Assembly (NCBI RefSeq): GCF_017498545.1
Contig: NZ_CP071793.1
Location: forward strand, 434,001 to 498,000
Source of the DNA: Sulfidibacter corallicola
GTDB lineage: Bacteria; Acidobacteriota; Holophagae; Acanthopleuribacterales; Acanthopleuribacteraceae
Length of the DNA stretch: 64,000 bases
Direction of reading: 5' to 3'
Shown here: positions 26,992 through 34,921 of the stretch, one piece after another
Layout: every line of letters begins with the position of its first letter
How positions within the stretch are numbered: the stretch's first letter is position 1
Position numbers and translations under genes: made by a program
Notes under the pieces: generated by a model
The model's input: only the letters and a program-made list of their open reading frames with translations
Databases searched by the model: none
Told to the model about the DNA's origin: nothing

Positions 26992-27723
26992 TCAGCCGGC
27001 GAAATGGGCCTCCAACTGATCGGCGGATCCGATCAGCTTGCCGCCGATGAACACCTGCGGCGTGGTGGAGGCACCGGCTACGGCACGCAGGGTCTTGGTG
27101 GTGACGTCGTTGCTCAACTCGATTTCCTCGTAGGTCAGGCCCTGTTCGGTCAAGACCTTCTTGGCGCGCGTGCAATGAGGGCAACCCGCCTTGGTGAAAA
27201 TCGTGACGAAATCGGGCTTCGCGGCACTCGGGTTGATGTGGGCCAGCATCGTGTCCGCATCGGACACCTCGAACGGGTCGCCGGGCTTTTCGGGCTCGAT
27301 GAACATCTTTTCGATGACGCCGTCCTTGACGAGCATGGAATAGCGCCAAGAGCGCTTGCCGAAGCCCAGGTTGGCCTTGTCCACCAACAGGCCCATCTTG
27401 TCCGTGAATTCACCGTTTCCGTCGGGGATGAAGGTGATGTTTTCGGCGTTTTGGGCTTTGGCCCAGGCATTCATGACGAAGGTGTCGTTCACCGACATGC
27501 AGATGATGTCGTCCACACCGTTGGCTTTGAGGGTTGCGGCCAGCTCGTTGAAACGGGGCACGTGCGAGCTGGAGCAGGTCGGGGTAAAGGCGCCCGGCAG
27601 GGAGAACACCGCCACGGTTTTTCCCGCGAACAGGTCTTGGGTCGTCACATTGCGCCATTCGTCGTTGGCGCGAACTTGAAAGGTCACTTCGGGGACGCGT
27701 TGTCCTTCACGGTTTTGCAGCAT
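26992..27723 (-). CDS. Peroxiredoxin-5/glutaredoxin fusion protein
   Basis: A 243-residue hybrid enzyme. Residues ~1-160 are a Prx5-type peroxiredoxin with the peroxidatic Cys in PGAFTPTCS; residues ~168-243 are a glutaredoxin with the CPHC active site and the TTPQVFIGG glutathione-binding cis-Pro loop. The fusion reduces peroxides with glutathione through its own glutaredoxin domain (as shown for Haemophilus and Chromatium relatives). The ATG at 27723 has AGGAG eight bases upstream. It is divergent from oxyR, which very probably controls it. Confidence 0.95.
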   Translation of the reverse strand: MLQNREGQRVPEVTFQVRANDEWRNVTTQDLFAGKTVAVFSLPGAFTPTCSSSHVPRFNELAATLKANGVDDIICMSVNDTFVMNAWAKAQNAENITFIPDGNGEFTDKMGLLVDKANLGFGKRSWRYSMLVKDGVIEKMFIEPEKPGDPFEVSDADTMLAHINPSAAKPDFVTIFTKAGCPHCTRAKKVLTEQGLTYEEIELSNDVTTKTLRAVAGASTTPQVFIGGKLIGSADQLEAHFAG

Positions 27724-28091
27724 GAAAGGGGCTCCTGATACTCGATGTTTCAGAAACCGGCAGGGCCCGCTCGAGTCGTGCCGCGAATCATGGCAAGGGC
27801 GCTCGAGGGCCGACCGGTGTTCCTGTGGTTGTCTGGTTGAGAAGGGTGGCTGTGGCCGGTAATCGTGGATCGCGAGAGTGAGGAAAGAAAAAGTCCCTGT
27901 TGCGGAGGTCGATCCGGGTGGCGGGCCGGGGAGGCCGACCGCGCTTGCTTCGAGATGCATTATTGCCCTTTGCGATTGATAAGTCTAATCGTTTGTTTCG
28001 AATGATATGATAGGTATAGCCTATTGAATGCGGCCATCGAATCGATTGTGCCAAAGGGCTGAGAAAATGTGCACTCACCGGGAGGCATCGC
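27724..28091. other. Divergent control region between prx-grx and oxyR
   Basis: About 370 bases. The AT-rich middle (27960-28030) contains the candidate OxyR site and probably both promoters. Nothing else was recognised. Confidence 0.4.
28010..28024. promoter_or_regulatory. Candidate OxyR binding half-site
   Basis: ATAGGTATAGCCTAT matches the ATAG-N7-CTAT core of the OxyR consensus and lies between prx-grx and oxyR. A second, weaker match (ATCG-N7-CGAA) lies 22 bases to the left, the spacing expected for an OxyR tetramer. Confidence 0.5.
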
Positions 28092-29045
28092 TTGAATCTA
28101 CGTGACTTGGAGTATCTGGTGGCCCTGGCCGATCTGCGCCACTTTCGCAAGGCCGCCGAACGTTGTTTCGTCAGTCAGCCAACCCTGAGTGGGCAAATCA
28201 AGAAACTGGAGCAGGAGCTGGGTGTGCAATTGGTCGAGCGGCACGGCCGCACGGTCCTGCTGACCGAGATCGGTGAGGCCGTCACCCAGCGGGCCAAGTC
28301 CATCATGAAAGAGGTGCGCGCCATCGAGGAGCTGGCCCAGTGGTACGGCAATCCCCTGCAGGGCAACTTGCGGATGGGCCTGATCCCCACCGTGGCACCC
28401 TACCTGTTGCCAATCGTCATGGGGCCGATCGGGGCGTCCCTGCCCGGTTTGACGCTGGTGCTGCGGGAAGCGCAAACCGAAGTGCTGCTGAACCTCTTGG
28501 ATGTGGGCGAATTGGATCTCATCGTGCTGGCCTTCCCCATCGAATACGACGAACGCGGCCTTTCCCTGGAGCTTCTGTACCGCGAATCGTTCCAACTGGC
28601 GGTTTCCGCCGATCATCCGCTGGCCGCTCGGGACCACATCCAGCCGCGCGATTTGAAGCGGCTGGAGGTGTTGTTGTTGGAGGAAGGACATTGTCTCCGC
28701 GATCAGGCCTGGGAGGTGTGTGCCGCCAACGGAGCCAGGGAAACCGATCGCTTCAAGGCCACCAGCCTGGAGACCCTGCGCCACATGGTCGGGTCCGGTT
28801 ACGGCGTCACCCTGGTTCCCGAGCTGGCCGTCATCCAGCAAGGCGCGGGCAGCGACATCCGCTATTTGCCGTTCGGGGAGCCCCCACCGGCGCGGGACAT
28901 CGGCTTGCTGTTTCGAAGCAACAGCAGCCGTCGGGCCTGCTATGAAAAATTGGGGCTGACGATTCAAACGGCCGTTAAGGATTTTAGGGAACACCGCCGC
29001 AATCCACCCCATTCGCAGGCAGTACAAGGCCTGCGCAAATCCTGA
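28092..29045 (+). CDS. oxyR: LysR-family peroxide sensor OxyR
   Basis: A 317-residue LysR regulator. The N-terminal winged helix reads LRDLEYLVALADLRHFRKAA with SQPTLSGQIKKLEQELG. The ligand domain carries the OxyR redox pair in LLLEEGHCLRDQAWEVC, with Cys spacing of eight residues as between Cys199 and Cys208 of E. coli OxyR. Oxidation to a disulfide activates peroxide-defence genes (known for the family). The start is TTG at 28092 with GGGAGG six bases upstream. Divergent placement from the peroxiredoxin-glutaredoxin gene supports the assignment. Confidence 0.94.
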   Translation: MNLRDLEYLVALADLRHFRKAAERCFVSQPTLSGQIKKLEQELGVQLVERHGRTVLLTEIGEAVTQRAKSIMKEVRAIEELAQWYGNPLQGNLRMGLIPTVAPYLLPIVMGPIGASLPGLTLVLREAQTEVLLNLLDVGELDLIVLAFPIEYDERGLSLELLYRESFQLAVSADHPLAARDHIQPRDLKRLEVLLLEEGHCLRDQAWEVCAANGARETDRFKATSLETLRHMVGSGYGVTLVPELAVIQQGAGSDIRYLPFGEPPPARDIGLLFRSNSSRRACYEKLGLTIQTAVKDFREHRRNPPHSQAVQGLRKS

Positions 29046-29305
29046 TCCGGATGTATCCAGGACGCGGGAAAAGAGGTTGTATCGATATCGTGCGGGGGCT
29101 GGTGGCGTTCGACCGCGATTTTCGTCGTACACCGGATCATGGATCGGACAGGCAAATCCATTCTCGCTTCGGCGAGGCGCTTCAGGTTAGAGTTATTGCT
29201 TTTGATTCGGTGACGACCTGGTCTTCGGGATTCGGTGCGGGACCCTGTGTGATGCTTTAATGCGGTCGGTTCGCGTTTTGACGAACCACCTTCGGAGGTC
29301 GCGGT

Positions 29306-30664
29306 TTGAATATCGGTACGGAGGCTCTTTTGAACAAAAGCACCAATCAGGAAGGGATTCCGCCCGAGTTGGCGGACCGGCTCTGCATCATGGACAACGC
29401 GGTTCCCGTGGAGTTCGTGCGTAGCGAGGGACTGGAAACGCCGATCGGCAAGCGACCGGGCCCGTTTTACGACGACACGGTCATGATCCATACCATCCAC
29501 GGTGGCGATGTCATCCATCCCAGTTACTACCAGGACTTGACACGTATTTTTCCGCGTTCCCAAATCGAGAAGAAAACCACCGAATACTATGCCGTGGAAA
29601 AGGACTGGGGTGCCAATCAGGTCGCCTGGAAACTGGTCGAGTATCTGGGCATGGCCGGTTACTGGCGCGTCAACACCGCACGGGCGGTGATGGACTTCGG
29701 ACGCTTCCCCGGCATCACGCCACCGGGGGCCAGCTACCAAAACCGATTCGCGATCAGTTACCCCTTCTCCTACGCGCTGGACTTCATGCAGAAACGCCGT
29801 CTGCTGGAATTGGAATACGATGCGATTTCGCGGACCTACGAGCGCGTGACGCCGTCGAAGGTGGTGAAAATCGCCATTCACACCTACGATCCGTTCAACC
29901 CCGGCGAGGAAGGGCATTTGACCGGGACGCTTCGACCCGAGATCAGCATTCTCAGCCGTTCGGCCTCGTTCCAGGAGCAGAAGCGAATGCCGATCGGACT
30001 GTTCGATCGCCTCTATCCCGACGATCTCGGTGACTACACCGCGGACCGCAAGCTGACCAACCGTCTGGCTTTGACGCTTCAGAAAGGGGCTCTCGGCGTT
30101 TCGATCAACTTTCCATACCTGATGCCGGACGGCTGCGTGGAGATTCGCTCACAGGTCTGGTATTTCTTCAATTACCTGAAAAAAGTGTTCGGCGAACGCC
30201 ATCCGGACACGCAGGAGAAACGCGCCTACAAAATGGTTTGGGACCTGCTGCTGGACACCAATCTGCGTTCTTCATCCAGCGAGAGCCTGCGCAGTTTCAT
30301 TCATATGTACCGGACGGCGCCTCGGGGTTACGAGGAGATCTTCCATCAGGCTCGGTTGGCCTATGAGCACATCTCCAATGAGTTTCACGAGCACCGCCAG
30401 GCGTTGATCAACAGCTTCATCAACTCCAAGCACCGCCTGAGTACCTTGGGGATCGAGGTTCGCAAGGACCTGGTGTGGCGCTTCAAGGACAAGCATGCCC
30501 GCCAGCCGGTATTCGGGCCCGAGGGCGTGCGTTGGGAAAACATCAAACACATCGCGAAGCTCCTGGCGGAGGGCATCGTGGAGTATTTCGAAACCGATCA
30601 GACCGCGACCCGTTACGAGGTGTCCTGGCTGAATCGGGCCCTCAATCAGGACCGCACCCTCTGA
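29306..30664 (+). CDS. N-formylglutamate amidohydrolase-like protein
   Basis: A 452-residue soluble protein. It has scattered features reminiscent of N-formylglutamate amidohydrolases: IHTIHGGDVIHP near residue 60, RVNTARAVMDFGRFPG, KIAIHTYDPFNP and LPDGCVEIRSQVW-like strands. These suggest a zinc-peptidase-like fold with His ligands, but the match is weak and recalled rather than searched. No export signal. The start is TTG at 29306 with CGGAGG about seven bases upstream. It follows oxyR by 260 bases on the same strand. If the family call holds, it would remove acyl groups from an amino-acid or peptide substrate. Confidence 0.5.
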   Translation: MNIGTEALLNKSTNQEGIPPELADRLCIMDNAVPVEFVRSEGLETPIGKRPGPFYDDTVMIHTIHGGDVIHPSYYQDLTRIFPRSQIEKKTTEYYAVEKDWGANQVAWKLVEYLGMAGYWRVNTARAVMDFGRFPGITPPGASYQNRFAISYPFSYALDFMQKRRLLELEYDAISRTYERVTPSKVVKIAIHTYDPFNPGEEGHLTGTLRPEISILSRSASFQEQKRMPIGLFDRLYPDDLGDYTADRKLTNRLALTLQKGALGVSINFPYLMPDGCVEIRSQVWYFFNYLKKVFGERHPDTQEKRAYKMVWDLLLDTNLRSSSSESLRSFIHMYRTAPRGYEEIFHQARLAYEHISNEFHEHRQALINSFINSKHRLSTLGIEVRKDLVWRFKDKHARQPVFGPEGVRWENIKHIAKLLAEGIVEYFETDQTATRYEVSWLNRALNQDRTL

Positions 30665-30935
30665 GGATCGCCGTTTTCTCCGGCCTGGACGACCGAGCGG
30701 CACGGGCCTTCCGAAGATTCGGGCTCTCCTCGTTTTCTCGCGCCCACGAGCATTCGTGATGAAACGCGGGCTCGCTCGGTAAGACCTCGAATACCCGCAG
30801 GGAGTAACAACCCGCACTTGGGGATCCGTTCACCCGGGGGTAAAATAGAACTGCCTTCGAAATGAAGTGATGTGGCACCCTGCGCCACCTTCTCCGAATC
30901 GCTCTTCCACACTCTCCCATCGCAAAGGACACCGA

Positions 30936-32147
30936 ATGACCGCACATCCAGGCGCCGCCAGCCGCCACGGATGGACCGAACTCCGCATTCGCGTCTTGTT
31001 GATCGACGACCAATTGATGGTCGGCGAAGCGGTTCGCCGCATGCTCGCCACATGTCCGGACATCGACTTCCACTTTTTGCGCGATCCCACCAAGGCCATC
31101 GAGGTCGCGACCGAGATCCAACCCACGGTGATTCTTCAGGACCTGGTCATGCCCGATATCGACGGCCTGACCCTGGTCAAGTACATGCGCGCCCATCCCA
31201 AATTGCGCACCGTGCCGTTGATCGTACTCTCCACCCGCGAAGATCCCCAAACCAAGGCCGAGGCCTTTCAACTGGGTGCCAACGACTATCTGGTCAAATT
31301 GCCGGACAGGGTGGAGCTGGAAGCCCGCATCCGGCATCACTCCAAGGGCTACATCAACATGCTCCAGCGCGACCAGGCATACCGGGCCCTCAAGAAGAGC
31401 CAGGAAGCGCTGGCCAATGAGTTGGCCCACGCGGCGGACTACATCCGCTCCCTGTTGCCGCAGCCCATGCAGGGCGAGATCACCAGCGACTGGCGTTTCG
31501 TGCCCTCCACTTCGCTGGGCGGCGACTCGTTCGGTCACCATTGGGTCGACGAAGATCACCTGGCCATGTACCTGCTGGACGTGTGCGGTCACGGGATCGG
31601 TCCCGCGCTGTTGTCGATTTCGGCGATCAACGTGCTGCGGTCGCATACCCTGCCCAACGTGGATTTTCGCCGGCCGGACGAAGTGCTGGCCGGGTTGAAC
31701 CAGAGTTTCCCCATGGAACAGCACAACGGTCTGTTTTTCACGGCCTGGTACGGCGTGTTCCGCAAGAGCACGCGCGAGTTGGTCTACGCCAGCGGCGGCC
31801 ACCCGCCCGCCATCCTGTGCACGGGCCCGGATCGCAATCGGACTCGGGTTCTACCGCTTCGGACGCCGTCTCCGGTCATCGGTGGATTCGCGGAGTCGAC
31901 CTTTCACGCCGAACAGTGCCAGGTGGAGCCGTTCGGGGTCTTGTACCTGTTCAGCGATGGCGTCTACGAAGTGTTCGACCGCGATGGCGAACGGCTTCCC
32001 TTCGAAACCTTCGCCGAGGAATTGACGCGCGGCTGCCAGGTGTCGGGCGAGTCGTCCCATTTGGACCACATGCTCGATTTCGTGCGACGCTTTCAGGATT
32101 CAAAACCGCTGGAAGACGACTTTTCCCTGCTGGAACTGCGTTTCTGA
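30936..32147 (+). CDS. Response regulator with PP2C/SpoIIE-type serine phosphatase output
   Basis: A 403-residue regulator. Residues ~15-135 are a receiver domain (RVLLIDDQLMV, phosphoacceptor Asp in VILQDLVMPD, Lys in YLVKLPD). A short coiled linker leads to an RsbU/SpoIIE phosphatase domain with metal-binding Asp residues in LGGDSFG, LLDVCGHG, LFSDGVYE and EDDFSLLEL. Such proteins dephosphorylate STAS-domain antagonists when the receiver is phosphorylated. A STAS protein and a matching kinase are encoded in the secretion operon at 44.4-45.2 kb, and a CheA-type kinase at 34.9-37.8 kb could phosphorylate this receiver (inference). The ATG at 30936 has AAAGGA upstream. Confidence 0.9.
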   Translation: MTAHPGAASRHGWTELRIRVLLIDDQLMVGEAVRRMLATCPDIDFHFLRDPTKAIEVATEIQPTVILQDLVMPDIDGLTLVKYMRAHPKLRTVPLIVLSTREDPQTKAEAFQLGANDYLVKLPDRVELEARIRHHSKGYINMLQRDQAYRALKKSQEALANELAHAADYIRSLLPQPMQGEITSDWRFVPSTSLGGDSFGHHWVDEDHLAMYLLDVCGHGIGPALLSISAINVLRSHTLPNVDFRRPDEVLAGLNQSFPMEQHNGLFFTAWYGVFRKSTRELVYASGGHPPAILCTGPDRNRTRVLPLRTPSPVIGGFAESTFHAEQCQVEPFGVLYLFSDGVYEVFDRDGERLPFETFAEELTRGCQVSGESSHLDHMLDFVRRFQDSKPLEDDFSLLELRF

Positions 32148-32290
32148 AACAACGATCCGCGTCGCGAAGGGTCGCAAGAAAAGGGGCTGCCGAACCCAGC
32201 CCCGTGATCGCGGTTATTTGGTGTCCATCCAGAAACAGGTTTTTTTGAAAACGCACCTCTGAATCGGCAGGATTGCCAACACCGACTGGT

Positions 32291-32430
32291 ATCAGCAGTC
32301 AGGTATCAGGTGTCAGCTAATGACCTATGAACACGTATTTTACTGAAACCTGACGCCTGATACCTGATAGCGTGCCCATCCAGCCGGGGCGCTTGGGTTT
32401 TAGAAATGATTTCGTTTCTGGATGGGCACT
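32291..32430. repeat. Dispersed repeat copy
   Basis: CAGTCAGGTATCAGGTGTCA is followed by GCTAAT, an inverted partner near 32345-32368 (AAACCTGACGCCTGATACCT) and flanking TGCCCATCC / TTTCTGGATGGGCAC blocks. The same building blocks occur at 13.13-13.28 kb and near 0.52-0.62 kb. The arms could form a long imperfect hairpin. Confidence 0.6.
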
Positions 32431-32440
32431 ATCTAGAGAA

Positions 32441-33106
32441 TCAGCGTGCCCGAGCGCGCAGCAACACGTCGACGCGACGGTTCAACGCCCGCCCGTGTTG
32501 GGTGGTGTTGTCGGCGATCGGCATCGTCTCGCCGTAGCCCATGGCGACCAGGCGCGTGGGAGCGATCCCTTGGTTCACGAAGAAGTTGCGAACCGAGCCG
32601 GCGCGTCTCTCGGAAAGTGCCTGATTGTGTGCTTCGCCGCCGCTTGAGTCGGTGTGGCCTTGGACGACGACGGCGGTTTTGGGGAAGTCGGTCAATACGG
32701 TGGTCATTTTGTCGAGGGTTCCGCGGGAGCGGCTGTTCAAGGCCGAAGAGTTGACTTCGAAAAGCACGTCGGAATCGAACTTGACCAGCAAGGTATTGCG
32801 GTCGATGCGCTCGACCCGGGTTCCGGGAATGCGGGCGATCTTCTCTTCCTGGGCATCCATGTAGGCGCCGATCGAGCCACCGACGACGGCACCGATCGCG
32901 GCCCTGGCCAGGATTTCGTCAGCCTCCTTCTTGCCGTCGAGAATCGAGGCGAGCGCCCCGACCGCGGCACCGATGCCGGCACCCTTGGCGGTTTTGTCGC
33001 GGCTGGTGGTGTAGGGCCCGCGCATGGCACAGCCGGCCATCAGCAGGCAGAGACAGATGCCGATCGTCACACGGTAAAGGGTTCGATTCGAAGAAAAGTG
33101 ATTCAT
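32441..33106 (-). CDS. OmpA-family outer-membrane lipoprotein with glycine-zipper segment
   Basis: A 221-residue lipoprotein. A signal peptide ends in the lipobox LMAGC. Residues ~40-80 have glycine-zipper repeats (GAGIGAAVGALAS and AIGAVVGGSIGAY). The C-terminal OmpA domain (residues ~105-221) carries the peptidoglycan-binding pattern: VVVQGHTDSSGG, LSERRAGSVRNFF and NRRVDVLL. It should tether outer membrane and cell wall. GGAGG lies four bases before the ATG at 33106. The architecture resembles YiaD and also YfiB; a YfiR-like gene lies about 1 kb upstream on the same strand. Confidence 0.9.
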   Translation of the reverse strand: MNHFSSNRTLYRVTIGICLCLLMAGCAMRGPYTTSRDKTAKGAGIGAAVGALASILDGKKEADEILARAAIGAVVGGSIGAYMDAQEEKIARIPGTRVERIDRNTLLVKFDSDVLFEVNSSALNSRSRGTLDKMTTVLTDFPKTAVVVQGHTDSSGGEAHNQALSERRAGSVRNFFVNQGIAPTRLVAMGYGETMPIADNTTQHGRALNRRVDVLLRARAR

Positions 33107-33636
33107 GATCCCTCCGGATATGGTTTCTGAATGGTGAAATGGGAAATCCAAGTACTTAGAAACGAAGCACGCGCGCCTTCTGACAAAAAAGTGAAGGCCT
33201 TCGAGCGGAGCTGGAGTCGGGAACGGTTGGATTACGCCAAAGCCGTCCAAATACTTCCACTCGAGCGTCTCAACTGAACATAATACAGGTCACAAGACAA
33301 GCCAAATTTCGATCGATAGACGCGAAGTGACGCAGGTCGAACCGCCCGCCACGACCCGAAAACCGCGAAAAAGAAGCGCGCGAACGAATCCATGACCAAC
33401 ACCACGGGAAATTTCCTTTTCCATCCGAGGCCAGGTCTATTTATAATACAGACGTTATTTCCTATCACTATCAACCCTTCACCGAGCCTTTAATTTTCTC
33501 CAAACAGCGATAAAACCACATCGGAACGCCATATCGAGCGTAGCGATCACCGCCGATCCAAGTCCTTTTGGTCTACCGAGGCTCCGTGAGTTGTGAACCG
33601 GGACCGGCGTCCCACAACAAAATAAGGGAGAACAGC
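33107..33636. other. Intergenic region before the Tlde1-like gene
   Basis: About 530 bases between divergent genes. It should hold both promoters; the stretch 33430-33500 is AT-rich. Frames on either strand have no domain signal. Confidence 0.35.
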
Positions 33637-34062
33637 ATGGCATCGTTAGAATATAAGATCAAATCCGGAACGCTCACCGTCCGAGAGGACAACGGCAACA
33701 GTTTCACCATCCAGGCCAGTTCGGGCAAGGGCACCTGTCTCAACCAGCCCAGTTGCGCGGATCGCTCCTGGGAGGGCCCCATTCCCCCGGGCGACTATGT
33801 CGTGGGCAAGCCGGACGATCCCGGCATGGCCTGGGACGTCTTGCGCAGCACGACCGGCGATTGGGGCGATTGGCGAGCCCCCTTGGTGCCGCGCGCCAAC
33901 ACCCAGACTTTCGGTCGCAGCAACTTTTTCATTCACGGCGGCTCGATCGTGGGCTCGGCCGGCTGCATCGACGTCGGTGGCGGCCTGTCCGGCAACGAGC
34001 AAACCGATCGACTGAAGACGGCCCTGGAAAAAGGCAACGCCGCGCTGCGCGTCGACGAGTGA
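33637..34062 (+). CDS. Tlde1/DUF2778-like L,D-transpeptidase-type protein
   Basis: A 141-residue protein made of one domain. The catalytic signature of DUF2778/Tlde1 proteins is visible: FFIHGGSIVGSAGCIDVG, with His and Cys as expected for L,D-transpeptidase chemistry, and an upstream GPIPPGDYVVG strand. Family members are type VI secretion toxins that cleave or alter peptidoglycan tetrapeptides in the periplasm (family knowledge). There is no signal peptide, so delivery by a secretion machine is possible. No immunity gene of known type is adjacent; the next gene is an exported YfiR-like protein on the opposite strand. AAGGGAG lies seven bases before the ATG. Confidence 0.72.
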   Translation: MASLEYKIKSGTLTVREDNGNSFTIQASSGKGTCLNQPSCADRSWEGPIPPGDYVVGKPDDPGMAWDVLRSTTGDWGDWRAPLVPRANTQTFGRSNFFIHGGSIVGSAGCIDVGGGLSGNEQTDRLKTALEKGNAALRVDE

Positions 34063-34103
34063 CACCCGTTCCGCTCGCGGCACGGTATTCCACACCCCAA
34101 ATG

Positions 34104-34133
34104 CAAAAAGCCACCGATGGTCGGTGGCTTTTC
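34104..34133. terminator. Rho-independent terminator between convergent genes
   Basis: AAAAAGCCACCGA and TCGGTGGCTTTT form a strong stem with a TGG loop and a T-run. It lies about 45 bases after the Tlde1-like stop and just before the end of the convergent YfiR-like gene, and can serve both. Confidence 0.85.
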
Positions 34134-34160
34134 TTGTGATGGGGGGTCCCGAGAGAGTTT

Positions 34161-34682
34161 TCAGAACTGAGAGAACTGCGGTGAATCCAGGACCGCCGCA
34201 TAACGGAACAAACCCAAGCCCACACGCAGCCCCGATTTTTCCAATTGGCTGATATGGGTGACCAGACTGGCGCGGTCCCCGTTCATGACGATGCCGATGG
34301 CGGCCAAACCCCGAGTCACCAATGCCTGATTTCCGGTCAGCAGGAAGGCTCCGGAATCGGCGAGCTTTCGCAGGGTTTCTTCGGAGACATCCGGATGCAC
34401 GTAAACGACGGGAGCATCTTTCTGCAAAATTTGAGATTCGGGGACGATGTCCACTTCGAATTGGGCGCGCTGGAATTCGGTGGCCAGCGCTCGAGCTTCG
34501 GGGCTTTCCACGATGGTGATCTTGGACGCCACCAACTGCGGTAGAAACTCGCGACAGACTTCCTTGAAAATGGCAGCCTGGAAGGGGGCAGGTACCAAAA
34601 ACCCTTCAGAGGCAAAAATTTGCGGCGCTCCACAGAAGGCCATCATCGCGCAAAGCGATGAAAAAATCACTCGACGGCTCAT
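34161..34682 (-). CDS. YfiR-like (DUF4154) periplasmic protein
   Basis: A 173-residue exported protein; the signal peptide ends near FASEG. The C-terminal half fits the YfiR/DUF4154 pattern: a strand ending FLLTGNQALVTRG, then IGIVMNGDRASLVTHI and LEKSGLRVGLGLFRYA. In Pseudomonas YfiR is a periplasmic repressor of a diguanylate cyclase, held in check by the OmpA-like YfiB. Here an OmpA lipoprotein is near but no GGDEF gene. Only one Cys remains in the mature part, so the disulfides of canonical YfiR are missing. AGGAG lies seven bases before the ATG at 34682. It lies downstream of the chemosensory cluster, on the same strand. Confidence 0.65.
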   Translation of the reverse strand: MSRRVIFSSLCAMMAFCGAPQIFASEGFLVPAPFQAAIFKEVCREFLPQLVASKITIVESPEARALATEFQRAQFEVDIVPESQILQKDAPVVYVHPDVSEETLRKLADSGAFLLTGNQALVTRGLAAIGIVMNGDRASLVTHISQLEKSGLRVGLGLFRYAAVLDSPQFSQF

Positions 34683-34921
34683 TATAGATCTCCTGAGAAT
34701 TTAATGTCATGTGTGTCATTAGACGAATCAGTCTTGAGAACAAATATGACATTTTCTGATAGAAAATCAAGAGATCGCGAAAAAACTCTTGAACGCCATT
34801 ATTCATGCTCATCATTTCCAGACGGATAGAATAAGCCACGAAAAAACCTCGCGTATCCGGTGGTGATTTCGTGAGAGAACACGCTCGTCGAGATCGGCGT
34901 AGTCGGGTACTGCGGGTGTTT

